Assembly: GCF_000948985.2 (NCBI RefSeq) | Contig: NZ_CP059733.1 | Coordinates: 2,232,001 to 2,296,000 of the forward strand | From: Thalassomonas viridans | Lineage (GTDB): Bacteria; Pseudomonadota; Gammaproteobacteria; Enterobacterales; Alteromonadaceae | Length of the DNA: 64,000 bases | Direction: 5' to 3' | Shown here: positions 33,687 to 41,969 of the stretch, in pieces | Position numbering within the stretch: position 1 is the stretch's first letter | Layout of the letters: the number at the start of each line of letters is the position of its first letter | Translations under genes and position numbers: made by a program | The notes under the pieces: generated by a model | What the model saw: the letters and a program-made list of their open reading frames with translations, nothing else | Told to the model about the DNA's origin: nothing | The model's database searches: none

Positions 33687-34256
33687 ATGAATATACCGAT
33701 TTTCCCTTTACCCGTTTATCTGCTGCCCGGCGGCATCACTCAGCTGAGAATCTTCGAACAGCGTTATCTAAACATGGTGAAAAATGCAAATAAAACCAAT
33801 GGCTTTGTTATTTCTTACGCCTTAGGTCATGGCAAGATCAGCAAATGGGGCAGTTGGGTGGATATTATAGATTTCGACAGCGATGAACAGGGGCTGCTTA
33901 ATATCATAGTTAAATGCAAACGCCTGGTGACCATACTGGCAACGGCTAAACAGCAAGATAATCTGCTTTACGGCACTGTCACTCCGATGGAGCATTGGGG
34001 AGAATATGTTGGCCGGGAGGAATGTGATTTTTTGCAGCGGCAGTTGAGGTGGCTGTTTGACGAGTATCAAGAACTGAAGCAGCTGTATCAGACTTGTTAT
34101 TTCGAGCGTGCCGACTGGGTTTGTGCCCGCTGGCTGGAATTGTTACCGGTTAAATTTGAAGATAAAAGCTTTTTTGCCCACAAAGACAGTTTTTCTACCG
34201 CAGTCGCTTTTCTCAATGTTATTTTGGGAGGTGAAAAGAAAGTACCGACTAAGTAG
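33687..34256 (+). CDS. LON substrate-binding domain protein
   Basis: 189 residues from the ATG; a GTG three codons upstream is possible. It begins I-P-I-F-P-L-P-V-Y-L-L-P-G, the signature of the LonN PUA-like domain, and continues R-I-F-E-Q-R-Y-L and a strand-rich core to about residue 110, then a helical C-terminal part. It lacks the ATPase and protease domains of Lon. Stand-alone LonN proteins are common in gammaproteobacteria and of unclear role. Divergent from the toxin gene. Confidence 0.85.
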   Translation: MNIPIFPLPVYLLPGGITQLRIFEQRYLNMVKNANKTNGFVISYALGHGKISKWGSWVDIIDFDSDEQGLLNIIVKCKRLVTILATAKQQDNLLYGTVTPMEHWGEYVGREECDFLQRQLRWLFDEYQELKQLYQTCYFERADWVCARWLELLPVKFEDKSFFAHKDSFSTAVAFLNVILGGEKKVPTK

Positions 34257-34516
34257 GTTTGTCCGTGATTAACGAGAATGTTCAGGTGGTGTCAGGCTTG
34301 CCGAATATTACGGGTAACGGGGCGTTTGATAAAAAAGTCGCTTTATGAAAAGAGCCGTAAAATAAACCTGTATGATAAATATACTGCAACAGTTTGTAAC
34401 AGCGAGTTTTTTTATTGTAAGCTAGGGGAGGTTGTTTTTTAGGCTATGGCCTGATAACAAGATGTATGCAAACAATCAGAACTTGAATAAACCCAAGAAT
34501 TGAAAGGAAATGTTTG

Positions 34517-34705
34517 ATGAAAATGAATACCGCAAAAAGAGTGTTAATGGCTCTGGGGCTGGGATTTGGCCTCGCATTAAGCACGGTCGGTCCTGCCACG
34601 GCCGTTAATTGTAATCAGTTGTTATTTCAATGTGAGTATGGACCATACCCACAGTCAGCCCAGGCTTGCAGGGACTTTATGCGCTGGTGTGGGGAAATTC
34701 CCTAA
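34517..34705 (+). CDS. Small secreted four-cysteine peptide (family B)
   Basis: 62 residues. The AAGGAA ribosome site fits the ATG. A signal peptide with a long hydrophobic core ends G-P-A-T-A near residue 29. The mature 33 residues carry C-N-Q-L-L-F-Q-C, 11 residues, then A-C-R-D-F-M-R-W-C, giving C-x6-C-x11-C-x6-C. This is the same arrangement as the minus-strand gene at 5099-5260 although they lie 29 kb apart. Two disulfides are likely. Role unknown. Confidence 0.7.
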   Translation: MKMNTAKRVLMALGLGFGLALSTVGPATAVNCNQLLFQCEYGPYPQSAQACRDFMRWCGEIP

Positions 34706-34722
34706 ACCGGCGCCTGCCAACG

Positions 34723-34751
34723 CCAAGCCTGTTCATTTGAAGCAGGCTTGG
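34723..34751 (+). terminator. Hairpin after small peptide gene
   Basis: CCAAGCCTG and CAGGCTTGG pair over 9 bp around an 11-base loop; only a weak T-rich tail follows. Confidence 0.55.
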
Positions 34752-34833
34752 CTGTTGTCGTTACTTCTTCCTTTTAATGCCCTAAGATAAAAGCGTTAAC
34801 GGCTAAATTGCCTCCTGCCCTGGATATTAAGTT

Positions 34834-35343
34834 GTGGCCTTGGATATTCGCGTTATCGACAAAAATACCTGTGCCTTATCTTACCTCAATGCGCTATTGA
34901 CCCTTACCGCCAGCGTTGAAGCCGGTAATGCTGCGCCTTACCTATATCCGCCGACACGCGCCTTTTTTGAAGGTACCCTGGGCCGGGACATGACCAAGGT
35001 TTTAGCTTTTGACGGTGACAAGCTTGTTGCCTATGCGGTGCTGAAACATCTGGACCAGTGGCCGGATTATCTGGCCCATTTGGACTATCCCTGCGAGCAC
35101 AGTGCTATGATTTATTTTACCTTAGTGCATCCCGAATACCGGGGTAGGGGGATCAACAAACGTATTACCGCGCTCAGGGTTCAAGAGGCGAAAAAAAGCG
35201 GTGTGAAATATCTGTTTTCTACCGTGCACCCTGACAATACAGCTTCGCTGAAAACTTTGCAGGGGGCGGGGCTAAGGGCTATCGACAAGCGCATTATGTT
35301 TGAGGAGCAGCTGTTGCGCTATATCATGTTCAGGGCGTTGTGA
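34834..35343 (+). CDS. GNAT-family N-acetyltransferase
   Basis: 169 residues, GTG start. The acetyl-CoA loop is R-G-R-G in E-Y-R-G-R-G-I-N (about 108-115), preceded by F-T-L-V-H-P, and the family's last motif is D-N-T-A-S-L-K-T-L-Q-G-A-G-L near 140. Substrate unknown. No clear operon partner. Confidence 0.85.
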   Translation: MALDIRVIDKNTCALSYLNALLTLTASVEAGNAAPYLYPPTRAFFEGTLGRDMTKVLAFDGDKLVAYAVLKHLDQWPDYLAHLDYPCEHSAMIYFTLVHPEYRGRGINKRITALRVQEAKKSGVKYLFSTVHPDNTASLKTLQGAGLRAIDKRIMFEEQLLRYIMFRAL

Positions 35344-35430
35344 TCTTGCCTTGTGTCTTTTTAAGGCGACTGACGAAGCGGATGATAATTGCGCCGTCAG
35401 CCAGGTATAGACATATGCGTGCATTGCACA

Positions 35431-35859
35431 TTAAATGACGGTTAATTCTACGTCGACATTTCCCCGGGTGGCGTTTGAATAAGGGCAAATCTGATGGGCC
35501 TGGCCAACCAGATCATTCGCCTGGCCTTTCTCCATATCTCCTAAGGAAACCGCTAATTTCACCGCGATGCCAAAGCCCTGAGAAATCTGACCTATGGCGA
35601 CTTCGGCGTTAATAAAAGTGTCTTTCGGCAGGGAAATTTGGGCATTGCCGGCCACAACTTTCAGGGCGCCGATAAAACAGGCGGCATAACCTGCGGCAAA
35701 TAACTGCTCAGGGTTGGTGCCTGCGCCGTCATCTCCCCCCAGACCCCTGGGAGTCGACAGGGCCAGATCCAGGCGGCCATCGTCAGATTTGGCGCTGCCC
35801 TCGCGGCCGCCGGTTGCTGTTGCCTTCGCTGTATATAATACCTGGTTTAATGTATTCAT
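35431..35859 (-). CDS. ohr: Organic hydroperoxide resistance protein (Ohr/OsmC)
   Basis: 142 residues. It starts L-N-Q-V-L-Y-T-A-K-A-T-A-T-G-G-R-E-G, the Ohr hallmark. The two reactive cysteines lie in A-A-C-F (about 57) and I-C-P-Y-S-N-A-T-R (about 124). It reduces organic peroxides with lipoylated or thiol donors in the cytoplasm. Divergent from an OhrR-type MarR regulator, the classical partner that represses it until its cysteine is oxidised. Confidence 0.95.
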   Translation of the reverse strand: MNTLNQVLYTAKATATGGREGSAKSDDGRLDLALSTPRGLGGDDGAGTNPEQLFAAGYAACFIGALKVVAGNAQISLPKDTFINAEVAIGQISQGFGIAVKLAVSLGDMEKGQANDLVGQAHQICPYSNATRGNVDVELTVI

Positions 35860-35892
35860 GGTGATTCCTCATTTGATTAGGGATTAATTTAG

Positions 35893-35904
35893 TTTGCATG
35901 CAAA
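35893..35904. promoter_or_regulatory. Candidate OhrR operator
   Basis: TTTGCATGCAAA is a perfect 12-base palindrome between ohr and ohrR, with a further TGCAAA pair at about 35929-35950. Location fits repression of both genes. Confidence 0.5.
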
Positions 35905-35978
35905 ATATTATTTCAATATTTTTGGGATTGCAAATGTTTTGTGTGCAAAATAAAATAAGGGCACCTGCAGGAGTATGT

Positions 35979-36419
35979 ATGAATTACGATCAACTTAACC
36001 TGGACAACCAGCTGTGCCACCGTCTCTATATGGCATCGAACGGTTTGATCCGCGCTTACCGGCCTTTGCTTGAGGCCCTGAATTTAACCTATCCGCAATA
36101 TGTGGTGATGATGGCTTTGTGGGAGCAAGACGGCATTACCATTCAACAGTTGCTGGAGAAAACCGTGATTGATGGCGGTGCCATGAGCCTGATCTTAAAA
36201 AAGATGAAGGAGAAAAACTTGTTATCCATCACCCAGAGTGAAGAAGATAAGCGCAAAAAGTTGCTGTATCTTTTGCCCCGGGGCAAGGCTTTGCGGGAAA
36301 AAGCGGCACAGGTGCCGACTCAGATACGCTGTGCGTTTCCCAATATCGCACCGGATGAGGTACAGGCATTAAATACCTTGCTTGACAAGGTTTGTGCGGA
36401 TTTAAATGCACAGGAGTAA
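35979..36419 (+). CDS. ohrR: MarR-family organic peroxide sensor (OhrR)
   Basis: 146 residues from the ATG preferred over an upstream in-frame start that adds an atypical 27 residues. The redox cysteine lies in L-D-N-Q-L-C-H-R-L-Y (about 14), the conserved OhrR position. The winged helix follows: T-Y-P-Q-Y-V-V-M-M-A-L-W, then L-L-E-K-T-V-I-D-G-G-A-M-S-L-I-L and K-R-K-K-L-L-Y wing. It should repress ohr and be inactivated by organic peroxides. Confidence 0.9.
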   Translation: MNYDQLNLDNQLCHRLYMASNGLIRAYRPLLEALNLTYPQYVVMMALWEQDGITIQQLLEKTVIDGGAMSLILKKMKEKNLLSITQSEEDKRKKLLYLLPRGKALREKAAQVPTQIRCAFPNIAPDEVQALNTLLDKVCADLNAQE

Positions 36420-36469
36420 GGGGATAAGTGGCGCTTGGTTGATTGCCCTAAGTTGCCGGTAAAAGAAAA

Positions 36470-36489
36470 ATGCCGGCGGGAGCCGGCAT
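36470..36489 (-). terminator. Intrinsic terminator, usable in both directions
   Basis: ATGCCGGC and GCCGGCAT form an 8-bp stem around GGGA. On the minus strand it is followed by TTTTCTTTT, on the plus strand by a weaker T-rich tail. It separates the convergent ohrR and PEP-CTERM genes. Confidence 0.85.
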
Positions 36490-36516
36490 CTTGATTTTTG
36501 TTTAACCCAGACGGGT

Positions 36517-37587
36517 TTAAGCGAAGCTTAACTGTGTATTTCCTGGCTTAGGGGTTAAAACCGGGAGTTTTTTTCTGGCGTACATCAGGGCCAAACCTAA
36601 AGCAAACAGTAACAATCCGGCAGGTTCAGGTACCGGCGTAGTGCCCGGGGGAACCGGTTTGAAAGGATTGTAGTTAATCTGCATATTACCCTGCCACGAA
36701 TTGCCTATAACCTGGCCGTAGATCACCGACTCATTGGCCTTAATATCGGCCGTCGGTGCCAGCACGCTGCCGTATAAATCGCTGTTGAGGTTGAGCTGGT
36801 CGACATCGGCAAAGTTATATAACAATTGCAGCGGCGGCTCGCTGTTTGCTGCGCTTTTGTTAAAGTGGCCGCTTAACGGGTTCGAGCTGTCGAAGGGATT
36901 GCTGCTGTCGGTTAAAAAGACATTTGCCTGGGAAAAATCAACGGTTGGACCGTTATTATTGGCGATATTAAACACGACAGTGGCATCTTCAGCCATGCCG
37001 TCGGTATTAACATACCAGTCGGTGGCAAACATGTCCTGGGTGATGTTAAACACGTAAACATTATCTTCTGTTACCAGGTTGCTATCTACGGCAAACTCAA
37101 GTGCCCAGCCGTGATCGATAACCGCCATATCCGTTTCTTGTGCCAGCTGGTGCGAAAGGGCTTCGAACTCGGCAAAAGAGGTGTCAAAATCAACCGGTAA
37201 ACTGCTGTTGTTTTCGCTTACTGAGCCTATGCTGCTCGGGCCGCCGTTAAAGCTGCCGCCCAATACCGCATCTCCCAGTACAGGGTTAGGTAAGGTCGCC
37301 GACCGGTAAACATTTAAACTGCCGGTGCCGGTTTTTACGATATCGCCGCCAACCACTAAGCTTGGGCCATCGCCCATGTTGTAGTCGATAATTTGCGTGC
37401 CGATATCATAGCCGCCGTTTACGGTTAAGTTACCGCCAATGGCCACCCGGCCTTCGACATCTGAAGAGGTAACCGAATAATCTTCCTTGATAAACGCATT
37501 GTATTGACTCGCCTGACCGAAATCGATCGGGCCCGCCAAACTTTGGCCGCTTAATAATAAACCGACCAGCAGGGTTAAATGACGCAT
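36517..37587 (-). CDS. Choice-of-anchor A protein with PEP-CTERM sorting signal
   Basis: 356 residues. Signal peptide to about residue 18 (S-Q-S-L-A). The body resembles choice-of-anchor A (CAA) domains: F-N-A-F-like start, G-R-V-A-I-G-G-N, later N-S-D-L-Y-G-S-V-L-A-P and Y-G-Q-V-I-G-N-S-W. The C terminus is a PEP-CTERM signal: V-P-E-P-A, a hydrophobic helix, then a basic cluster A-R-K-K. It should be processed by exosortase and stay with the cell surface or exopolysaccharide. A weaker NagR-type operator lies 62 bases upstream, so it may be co-regulated with chitin use. Extra 16 residues after the basic cluster are unusual for PEP-CTERM. Confidence 0.85.
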   Translation of the reverse strand: MRHLTLLVGLLLSGQSLAGPIDFGQASQYNAFIKEDYSVTSSDVEGRVAIGGNLTVNGGYDIGTQIIDYNMGDGPSLVVGGDIVKTGTGSLNVYRSATLPNPVLGDAVLGGSFNGGPSSIGSVSENNSSLPVDFDTSFAEFEALSHQLAQETDMAVIDHGWALEFAVDSNLVTEDNVYVFNITQDMFATDWYVNTDGMAEDATVVFNIANNNGPTVDFSQANVFLTDSSNPFDSSNPLSGHFNKSAANSEPPLQLLYNFADVDQLNLNSDLYGSVLAPTADIKANESVIYGQVIGNSWQGNMQINYNPFKPVPPGTTPVPEPAGLLLFALGLALMYARKKLPVLTPKPGNTQLSFA

Positions 37588-37648
37588 TATTGCTCCTTAA
37601 TATAGTGGGGGTAAAACGGCGCGTATGATAACAGTTGATAATTATTTT

Positions 37649-37662
37649 TGACAGCGTTGTCT
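37649..37662. promoter_or_regulatory. Degenerate NagR-type operator before PEP-CTERM gene
   Basis: TGACAGCGTTGTCT differs at two positions from TGACAGCGCTGTCA found at three other places in this locus. It lies upstream of the minus-strand PEP-CTERM gene start. Confidence 0.55.
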
Positions 37663-37824
37663 TGTTTAAATTTTTATGAAGCTTTTACTTTTAAAGAACA
37701 AGTATCACATCTGGTTTACAGTGAAGGTTTATATCTGGCAGAAATGATGTTGCTAAATCCCGGTATTTCAATGCTTGCCATTGCAAATGGCGGTTATTTC
37801 TTTTTGGCTAATGCGGCTGATGTG

Positions 37825-38577
37825 TTAACCGGGGGAGTCGCTGCTTTTTAGCGGCGGCAGCGGGATAATGTCGACATGGCACTGGTTTTGGCCGCCGGGT
37901 ATGTTTTTTAACAGCTCGTTTAAAATGCCGGCCTTTTTCGCCTGTTTTATCGAGGCGGCAAGGGGAGCGGCTAATGCCTGGTGCCTGGCATGCAGCCAGT
38001 GATAGCTAAACCGGCTCAGGGAGGGGATATGGCGGTAGTATATGCGCTTGATTCCCGAGCTGCAGATGGCGGAAACCGCTACCTGGTACTCGGAAAGATA
38101 AAGGCCGGCTCTTTTACTCATAATATCAAAGGCAATTTCATCACGCTTTACCACCTGGCACGACAACTTATGGCTGGTGCAGTAGTTGGCGATAGTGATG
38201 GAACGTTTGGTGATGATATAGGGGCTGGCCTGCTTTAGGGTGCATTGCTCCGGCGACAGGCAAAACAGGCCGGCGTTCACCGCTATCAGCGGCTCGCTGA
38301 TTTTAATGAGTCCGGGATATGCCTGTCCTATGGCTTGATAACGGGAAAACTCGGCGTCAATTTGGCCGTTATTAACCATATGCAGTCCCCGTAAATTGGG
38401 CAGGAAGACAATGTCTGGTTTAATTCCCAGCGGCGCGTATATCCGGTTAATAAAATGTTCGACATTCTCCCGGCCCAGGGTTTCGCCTATCTCTTTATTG
38501 GCATTGACTACAAAAGGGGCGGCGACCAGGGAGCCGGGCAATAAAAGCAGCAGGCAAACAAGGCAGACAAAGGGCAT
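37825..38577 (-). CDS. Periplasmic solute-binding-like protein (family 3)
   Basis: 250 residues from the ATG; a TTG two codons upstream is open. Signal peptide ending L-V-A-A near residue 22. The rest has the two-lobe pattern of family 3 extracellular binding proteins: a first lobe with E-T-L-G-R-E-N-V-E-H-F-I-N and P-D-I-V-F-L-P-N, then F-D-I-M-S-K-R-A-G-L-Y near the hinge. There is no adjacent ABC transporter, so it is an orphan periplasmic protein, perhaps a sensor. Ligand unknown. Confidence 0.7.
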   Translation of the reverse strand: MPFVCLVCLLLLLPGSLVAAPFVVNANKEIGETLGRENVEHFINRIYAPLGIKPDIVFLPNLRGLHMVNNGQIDAEFSRYQAIGQAYPGLIKISEPLIAVNAGLFCLSPEQCTLKQASPYIITKRSITIANYCTSHKLSCQVVKRDEIAFDIMSKRAGLYLSEYQVAVSAICSSGIKRIYYRHIPSLSRFSYHWLHARHQALAAPLAASIKQAKKAGILNELLKNIPGGQNQCHVDIIPLPPLKSSDSPG

Positions 38578-38683
38578 GCTCAAAAGTTATCGGCTGATTG
38601 TACTCTTTTAAGCCTAGCGCAAAATAGCCAGCTTCACTTTGCTCCTGAAAGTTTCGGCTTTGCCCGAAAAGGTGTGCCTGTTT

Positions 38684-39712
38684 TTAGCTGCCGGTGGCGT
38701 TCGGGCTTGCGGTGGAATCCCTTACCAGCAGTTGTGGCGTATACTGGTTTACCGGATTTTGCTCTCCCTGATTGCGGGTTTGGGCAATCAGCAGGTTGGC
38801 GGCATTTTCGGCGATTTGCTCGTTGGGCTGGTGCGCCGTGGTGAGCCTGGGCCAGGTCTGCCGTGAAAACGGGCTGTTCTCGAAACCGGCGATGGAGAGT
38901 TGTCCGGGAATATCCAGCCCCATCAGGCGTGCGGAAAATAACGCCCCGGCGGCAATTTCATCGTTACAGGAGAAGATGGCGGTGGGTTTGACTTGCCCCT
39001 GCATCAGCTGTTTTGCCCCTTCCACCCCGGACTCAAAAGAGTATTCACCGTCAATAATCAAGTCAGGGTTGACCGGCATATTATGGTTCGCCAGGGCCTG
39101 CTTATAACCGTTAAGGCGTTCTACGGTGGACTTATGTCCGGCGCCGCCGGCAATAAAGGCGATGTCTTTGTGGCCTAAGTCGATCAGGTGCTCGGTAATG
39201 CTTAACGCGGCGTCGTGGTCATTCACCATGATACAGGGACTGAGGTTATCCGGGGCGAGATCCCCCGACATAATGCGCACCAGTTTAACGTCGAGCTCGC
39301 TGATGCGGGCAACGAACTCCGGCATTTCGGAGAAAGGCGGGGTTAAAACCAGGCCGGCCACCCGGGATTGTTTGACCATAGCCATCACTTCGTCGGTGAT
39401 ATTGTCTTTTTTGGCATCACAGGGGTGGATCAGCAGCTCAAAGCCTTGTTTGCGGCAGGCGGACAAAATGCCGTTTTGCATATCGATAACATAATAGGCG
39501 TTGGGGTTGTCGTACACATAGGCGATAGAGTAGGACTTAGTGCCCGCCAGGTTGCGGGCGGCCAGGTTCGGCTGGTAATTAAGCTCGGCGACGGTTGCCT
39601 GAACCTTTTCCCTGGTGGACTGGCGCACCGAAGGTTCGTTATTCATCACCCGGGAAACTGTCTTGATCGACACGCCCGCATGTTTGGCAACATCATTTAT
39701 GGTAGCTTTCAT
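38684..39712 (-). CDS. nagR: LacI-family regulator of GlcNAc utilisation (NagR type)
   Basis: 342 residues. The LacI headpiece is I-N-D-V-A-K-H-A-G-V-S-I-K-T-V-S-R-V-M-N with hinge helix N-L-A-A-R-N-L, followed by a periplasmic-binding-like effector domain (about 60-335). It is divergent from pgi and next to the whole GlcNAc set. The three perfect TGACAGCGCTGTCA palindromes are the kind of site bound by NagR in Alteromonadales, where GlcNAc-6-phosphate releases it. One site lies between its own gene and pgi, so it may also autoregulate. Confidence 0.85.
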   Translation of the reverse strand: MKATINDVAKHAGVSIKTVSRVMNNEPSVRQSTREKVQATVAELNYQPNLAARNLAGTKSYSIAYVYDNPNAYYVIDMQNGILSACRKQGFELLIHPCDAKKDNITDEVMAMVKQSRVAGLVLTPPFSEMPEFVARISELDVKLVRIMSGDLAPDNLSPCIMVNDHDAALSITEHLIDLGHKDIAFIAGGAGHKSTVERLNGYKQALANHNMPVNPDLIIDGEYSFESGVEGAKQLMQGQVKPTAIFSCNDEIAAGALFSARLMGLDIPGQLSIAGFENSPFSRQTWPRLTTAHQPNEQIAENAANLLIAQTRNQGEQNPVNQYTPQLLVRDSTASPNATGS

Positions 39713-39853
39713 TCAGGGTTGTAACCTTGTCGTTATTCTTATTACGTTGTTAGCCCTTAGGGTATTGCTTCTGGCGGTGTGCGGCAATCACTAATTGGTC
39801 ATAGCGTTTAATTTCATGACTTATCTTTGACTTTTATTTTGTCTGACAATTGT

Positions 39854-39867
39854 TGACAGCGCTGTCA
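39854..39867. promoter_or_regulatory. NagR operator between nagR and pgi
   Basis: Perfect palindrome TGACAGCGCTGTCA, 53 bases before the pgi start and 141 bases before the nagR start. Confidence 0.85.
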
Positions 39868-39919
39868 TTTTTGCTTAAGGTAAATTTATCGTTAATTTTT
39901 ATCCGCATCAGGGAACATT

Positions 39920-41575
39920 ATGCAGGCAAGACCATCACTGCCCAGCTGGCAAAAGCTGACCCGCCTGGCCGGGGAGAAGAAGCACCAGCATATGAATGAT
40001 TTATTTGCCGGCGACAGCGAACGCTTTAGCAAGTTTTCACTTGAGCTGCCGGGTTTGTTGCTGGATTATTCGAAAAACCTTATCGACGATGAAACCATGT
40101 CGGTGTTGTTTGCCCTGGCCCGGGAAGCCGAAGTGCTTGACTGGCGGGAGAAAATGTTGCGCGGCGATAAAATCAACCAGACGGAAAACCGCTCGGTATT
40201 GCATACCGCCCTAAGGCGGCGCAGCGAGCAGCCGCTGATGGTTGACGGCGAAAATGTTACCGCCCAGGTGCAGACCCAGCTGATGAAAATGGAAGGTTTC
40301 GTTAACCTGGTGCGCCAGGGACACTGGCTCGGTTACAGCGGCAAGCGTATCACGGATATTGTCAATATCGGGGTAGGGGGTTCTAACCTGGGGCCGCAGA
40401 TGGTGACCGAGGCGTTAAAGCACTACAGTGATAACAGCGTGAACATGCACTATGTCTCTAACGTCGACGGCGCCCAGATAGTGGAGATCCTCAGGCCGCT
40501 GGATCCGCAAAAAGTGCTGTTTATTGTATCCTCTAAGACTTTTACCACTACGGAAACCCTGCTTAACGCCCGTACGGCCCTAAACTGGCTGACTGCCGCC
40601 TCTTTCGATGAAACGGCTGTGGCAAAACATTTTGTTGCCGTAACCGCCAACCGGGAAAATGCCCTGAAATTCGGCATTGCCGAGCAAAACATCTTTGATA
40701 TCTGGGACTGGGTCGGCGGCCGCTTCTCCCTCTGGTCAGCCATAGGTTTGCCCATCGCCCTGGATCTGGGTTTTGACAAGTTCAAGGCCTTGCTGGATGG
40801 CGCAGACTGCATGGACCGGCATTTTATCCAGGCGCCGCTGGAGCAGAATATGCCTGTGATCATGGCACTGCTGAGCGTGTGGAATACCACTTTTTTAGGG
40901 GCCAGATCCCAGGCCATTTTGCCCTATGATCAAACCCTGCATATGCTCAGTACTTACTTGCAGCAGGCGGAAATGGAAAGCAACGGCAAATCCGTGTCCT
41001 GGCACGGCGATGAGCTTGACTATGCCACTGTGCCCTCCATCTGGGGGCAGCTGGGCATCAACGGCCAGCATGCTTTTTACCAATATCTGCACCAGAGTAA
41101 TAATGTCGTGCCTGCCGATTTTATCGGCTCGGTGACCAGTGTTACCCCGGTAAAGGGGCATCATGAAACCCTGATGGCCAACTTCTTCGCCCAGACCCAG
41201 GCATTAATGACAGGGGTCAATGAAGAGGAGATCCGCGCCGACCTCAAAGCCAAGGGCAGGGAAGCTGGCTATATAGATGCCGTGGCCCCCCACAAGGTGC
41301 ATAAAGGTAACCGGCCCACCAATACCATTTTGCTGAAACGTATCGACCCGGAAAGCCTGGGTATGTTGATCGCCGCCTATGAACATAAAATTTTCGTGCA
41401 GGGGGTTATTTTGCAGATCTGCTCCTTTGATCAGTGGGGGGTGGAATTGGGCAAAGGCCTGGCGGCAAAAATTCAGCAGGAATTACAGGCCAGCGAAACG
41501 CAGGTGAGTCATGATTGCTCCACCGAAAACCTGATCCATTATTACCAGAAAGTTTCCGGGGCGAATGCGGGTTAA
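39920..41575 (+). CDS. pgi: Glucose-6-phosphate isomerase
   Basis: 551 residues, the full length of bacterial PGI. Seen: G-I-G-G-S-like stretch V-G-G-S-N-L-G-P (about 153), S-K-T-F-T-T-T-E-T near 207, the second PGI signature around G-R-F-S-L-W-S-A-I-G-L-P, and the catalytic region H-Q-S-N-N and G-H-H-E-T-L. It interconverts fructose-6-phosphate and glucose-6-phosphate in the cytoplasm. A perfect NagR-type operator before it ties it to GlcNAc catabolism, whose end product is fructose-6-phosphate. A second housekeeping pgi elsewhere would make this a dedicated copy. Confidence 0.95.
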   Translation: MQARPSLPSWQKLTRLAGEKKHQHMNDLFAGDSERFSKFSLELPGLLLDYSKNLIDDETMSVLFALAREAEVLDWREKMLRGDKINQTENRSVLHTALRRRSEQPLMVDGENVTAQVQTQLMKMEGFVNLVRQGHWLGYSGKRITDIVNIGVGGSNLGPQMVTEALKHYSDNSVNMHYVSNVDGAQIVEILRPLDPQKVLFIVSSKTFTTTETLLNARTALNWLTAASFDETAVAKHFVAVTANRENALKFGIAEQNIFDIWDWVGGRFSLWSAIGLPIALDLGFDKFKALLDGADCMDRHFIQAPLEQNMPVIMALLSVWNTTFLGARSQAILPYDQTLHMLSTYLQQAEMESNGKSVSWHGDELDYATVPSIWGQLGINGQHAFYQYLHQSNNVVPADFIGSVTSVTPVKGHHETLMANFFAQTQALMTGVNEEEIRADLKAKGREAGYIDAVAPHKVHKGNRPTNTILLKRIDPESLGMLIAAYEHKIFVQGVILQICSFDQWGVELGKGLAAKIQQELQASETQVSHDCSTENLIHYYQKVSGANAG

Positions 41576-41625
41576 AGCGCTTACCGGGCAGGCTTGGCGG
41601 GCCTGACTGCTCCGCCATCATAAAA

Positions 41626-41644
41626 TGTTTACATTAGGTAAACA
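41626..41644. promoter_or_regulatory. Dyad of unknown regulator upstream of receptor
   Basis: TGTTTAC and GTAAACA flank ATTAG. It is distinct from the NagR site and lies 97 bases upstream of it. It may be a site for a second regulator or lie in the pgi 3' region by chance. Confidence 0.4.
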
Positions 41645-41740
41645 GATTTATTTACAGCTGCGCCATGTTTGATTTGCTGTTGATAGCGCCTTTTATCTGG
41701 TCAAAAGATAAATTTGTGTGTAAGGTAATAGTATGATTTA

Positions 41741-41754
41741 TGACAGCGCTGTCA
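41741..41754. promoter_or_regulatory. NagR operator before TonB receptor gene
   Basis: Perfect TGACAGCGCTGTCA, 215 bases before the receptor start. Confidence 0.85.
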
Positions 41755-41969
41755 GCTGGTGAAATAAGAAAAAGTTAACAGGGAAGCCGTAAGGGCTTTG
41801 CTTAAGGGTTTTACTTTAGGGTTTTAGTTAAGTGGTCAAAGCCCGCTCGTAACGCTGAAAATCGCGGCAGGGAAGTTAAAGCCGTATCAGCATTGCCTTG
41901 CGGTCAAGCGTAAGGCAGTAACACAACAAAAACTTATAACATTAATATAACGTGCGTAAGGGAAAGTCT

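Larger units (their letters stand above)
41576..41969. other. Leader region of TonB receptor gene
   Basis: No gene. Holds a GTTTAC-ATTAG-GTAAAC dyad (41627-41643) and, further on, a perfect NagR operator (41741-41754). The last 100 bases are a long leader without recognised structure. Confidence 0.6.
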
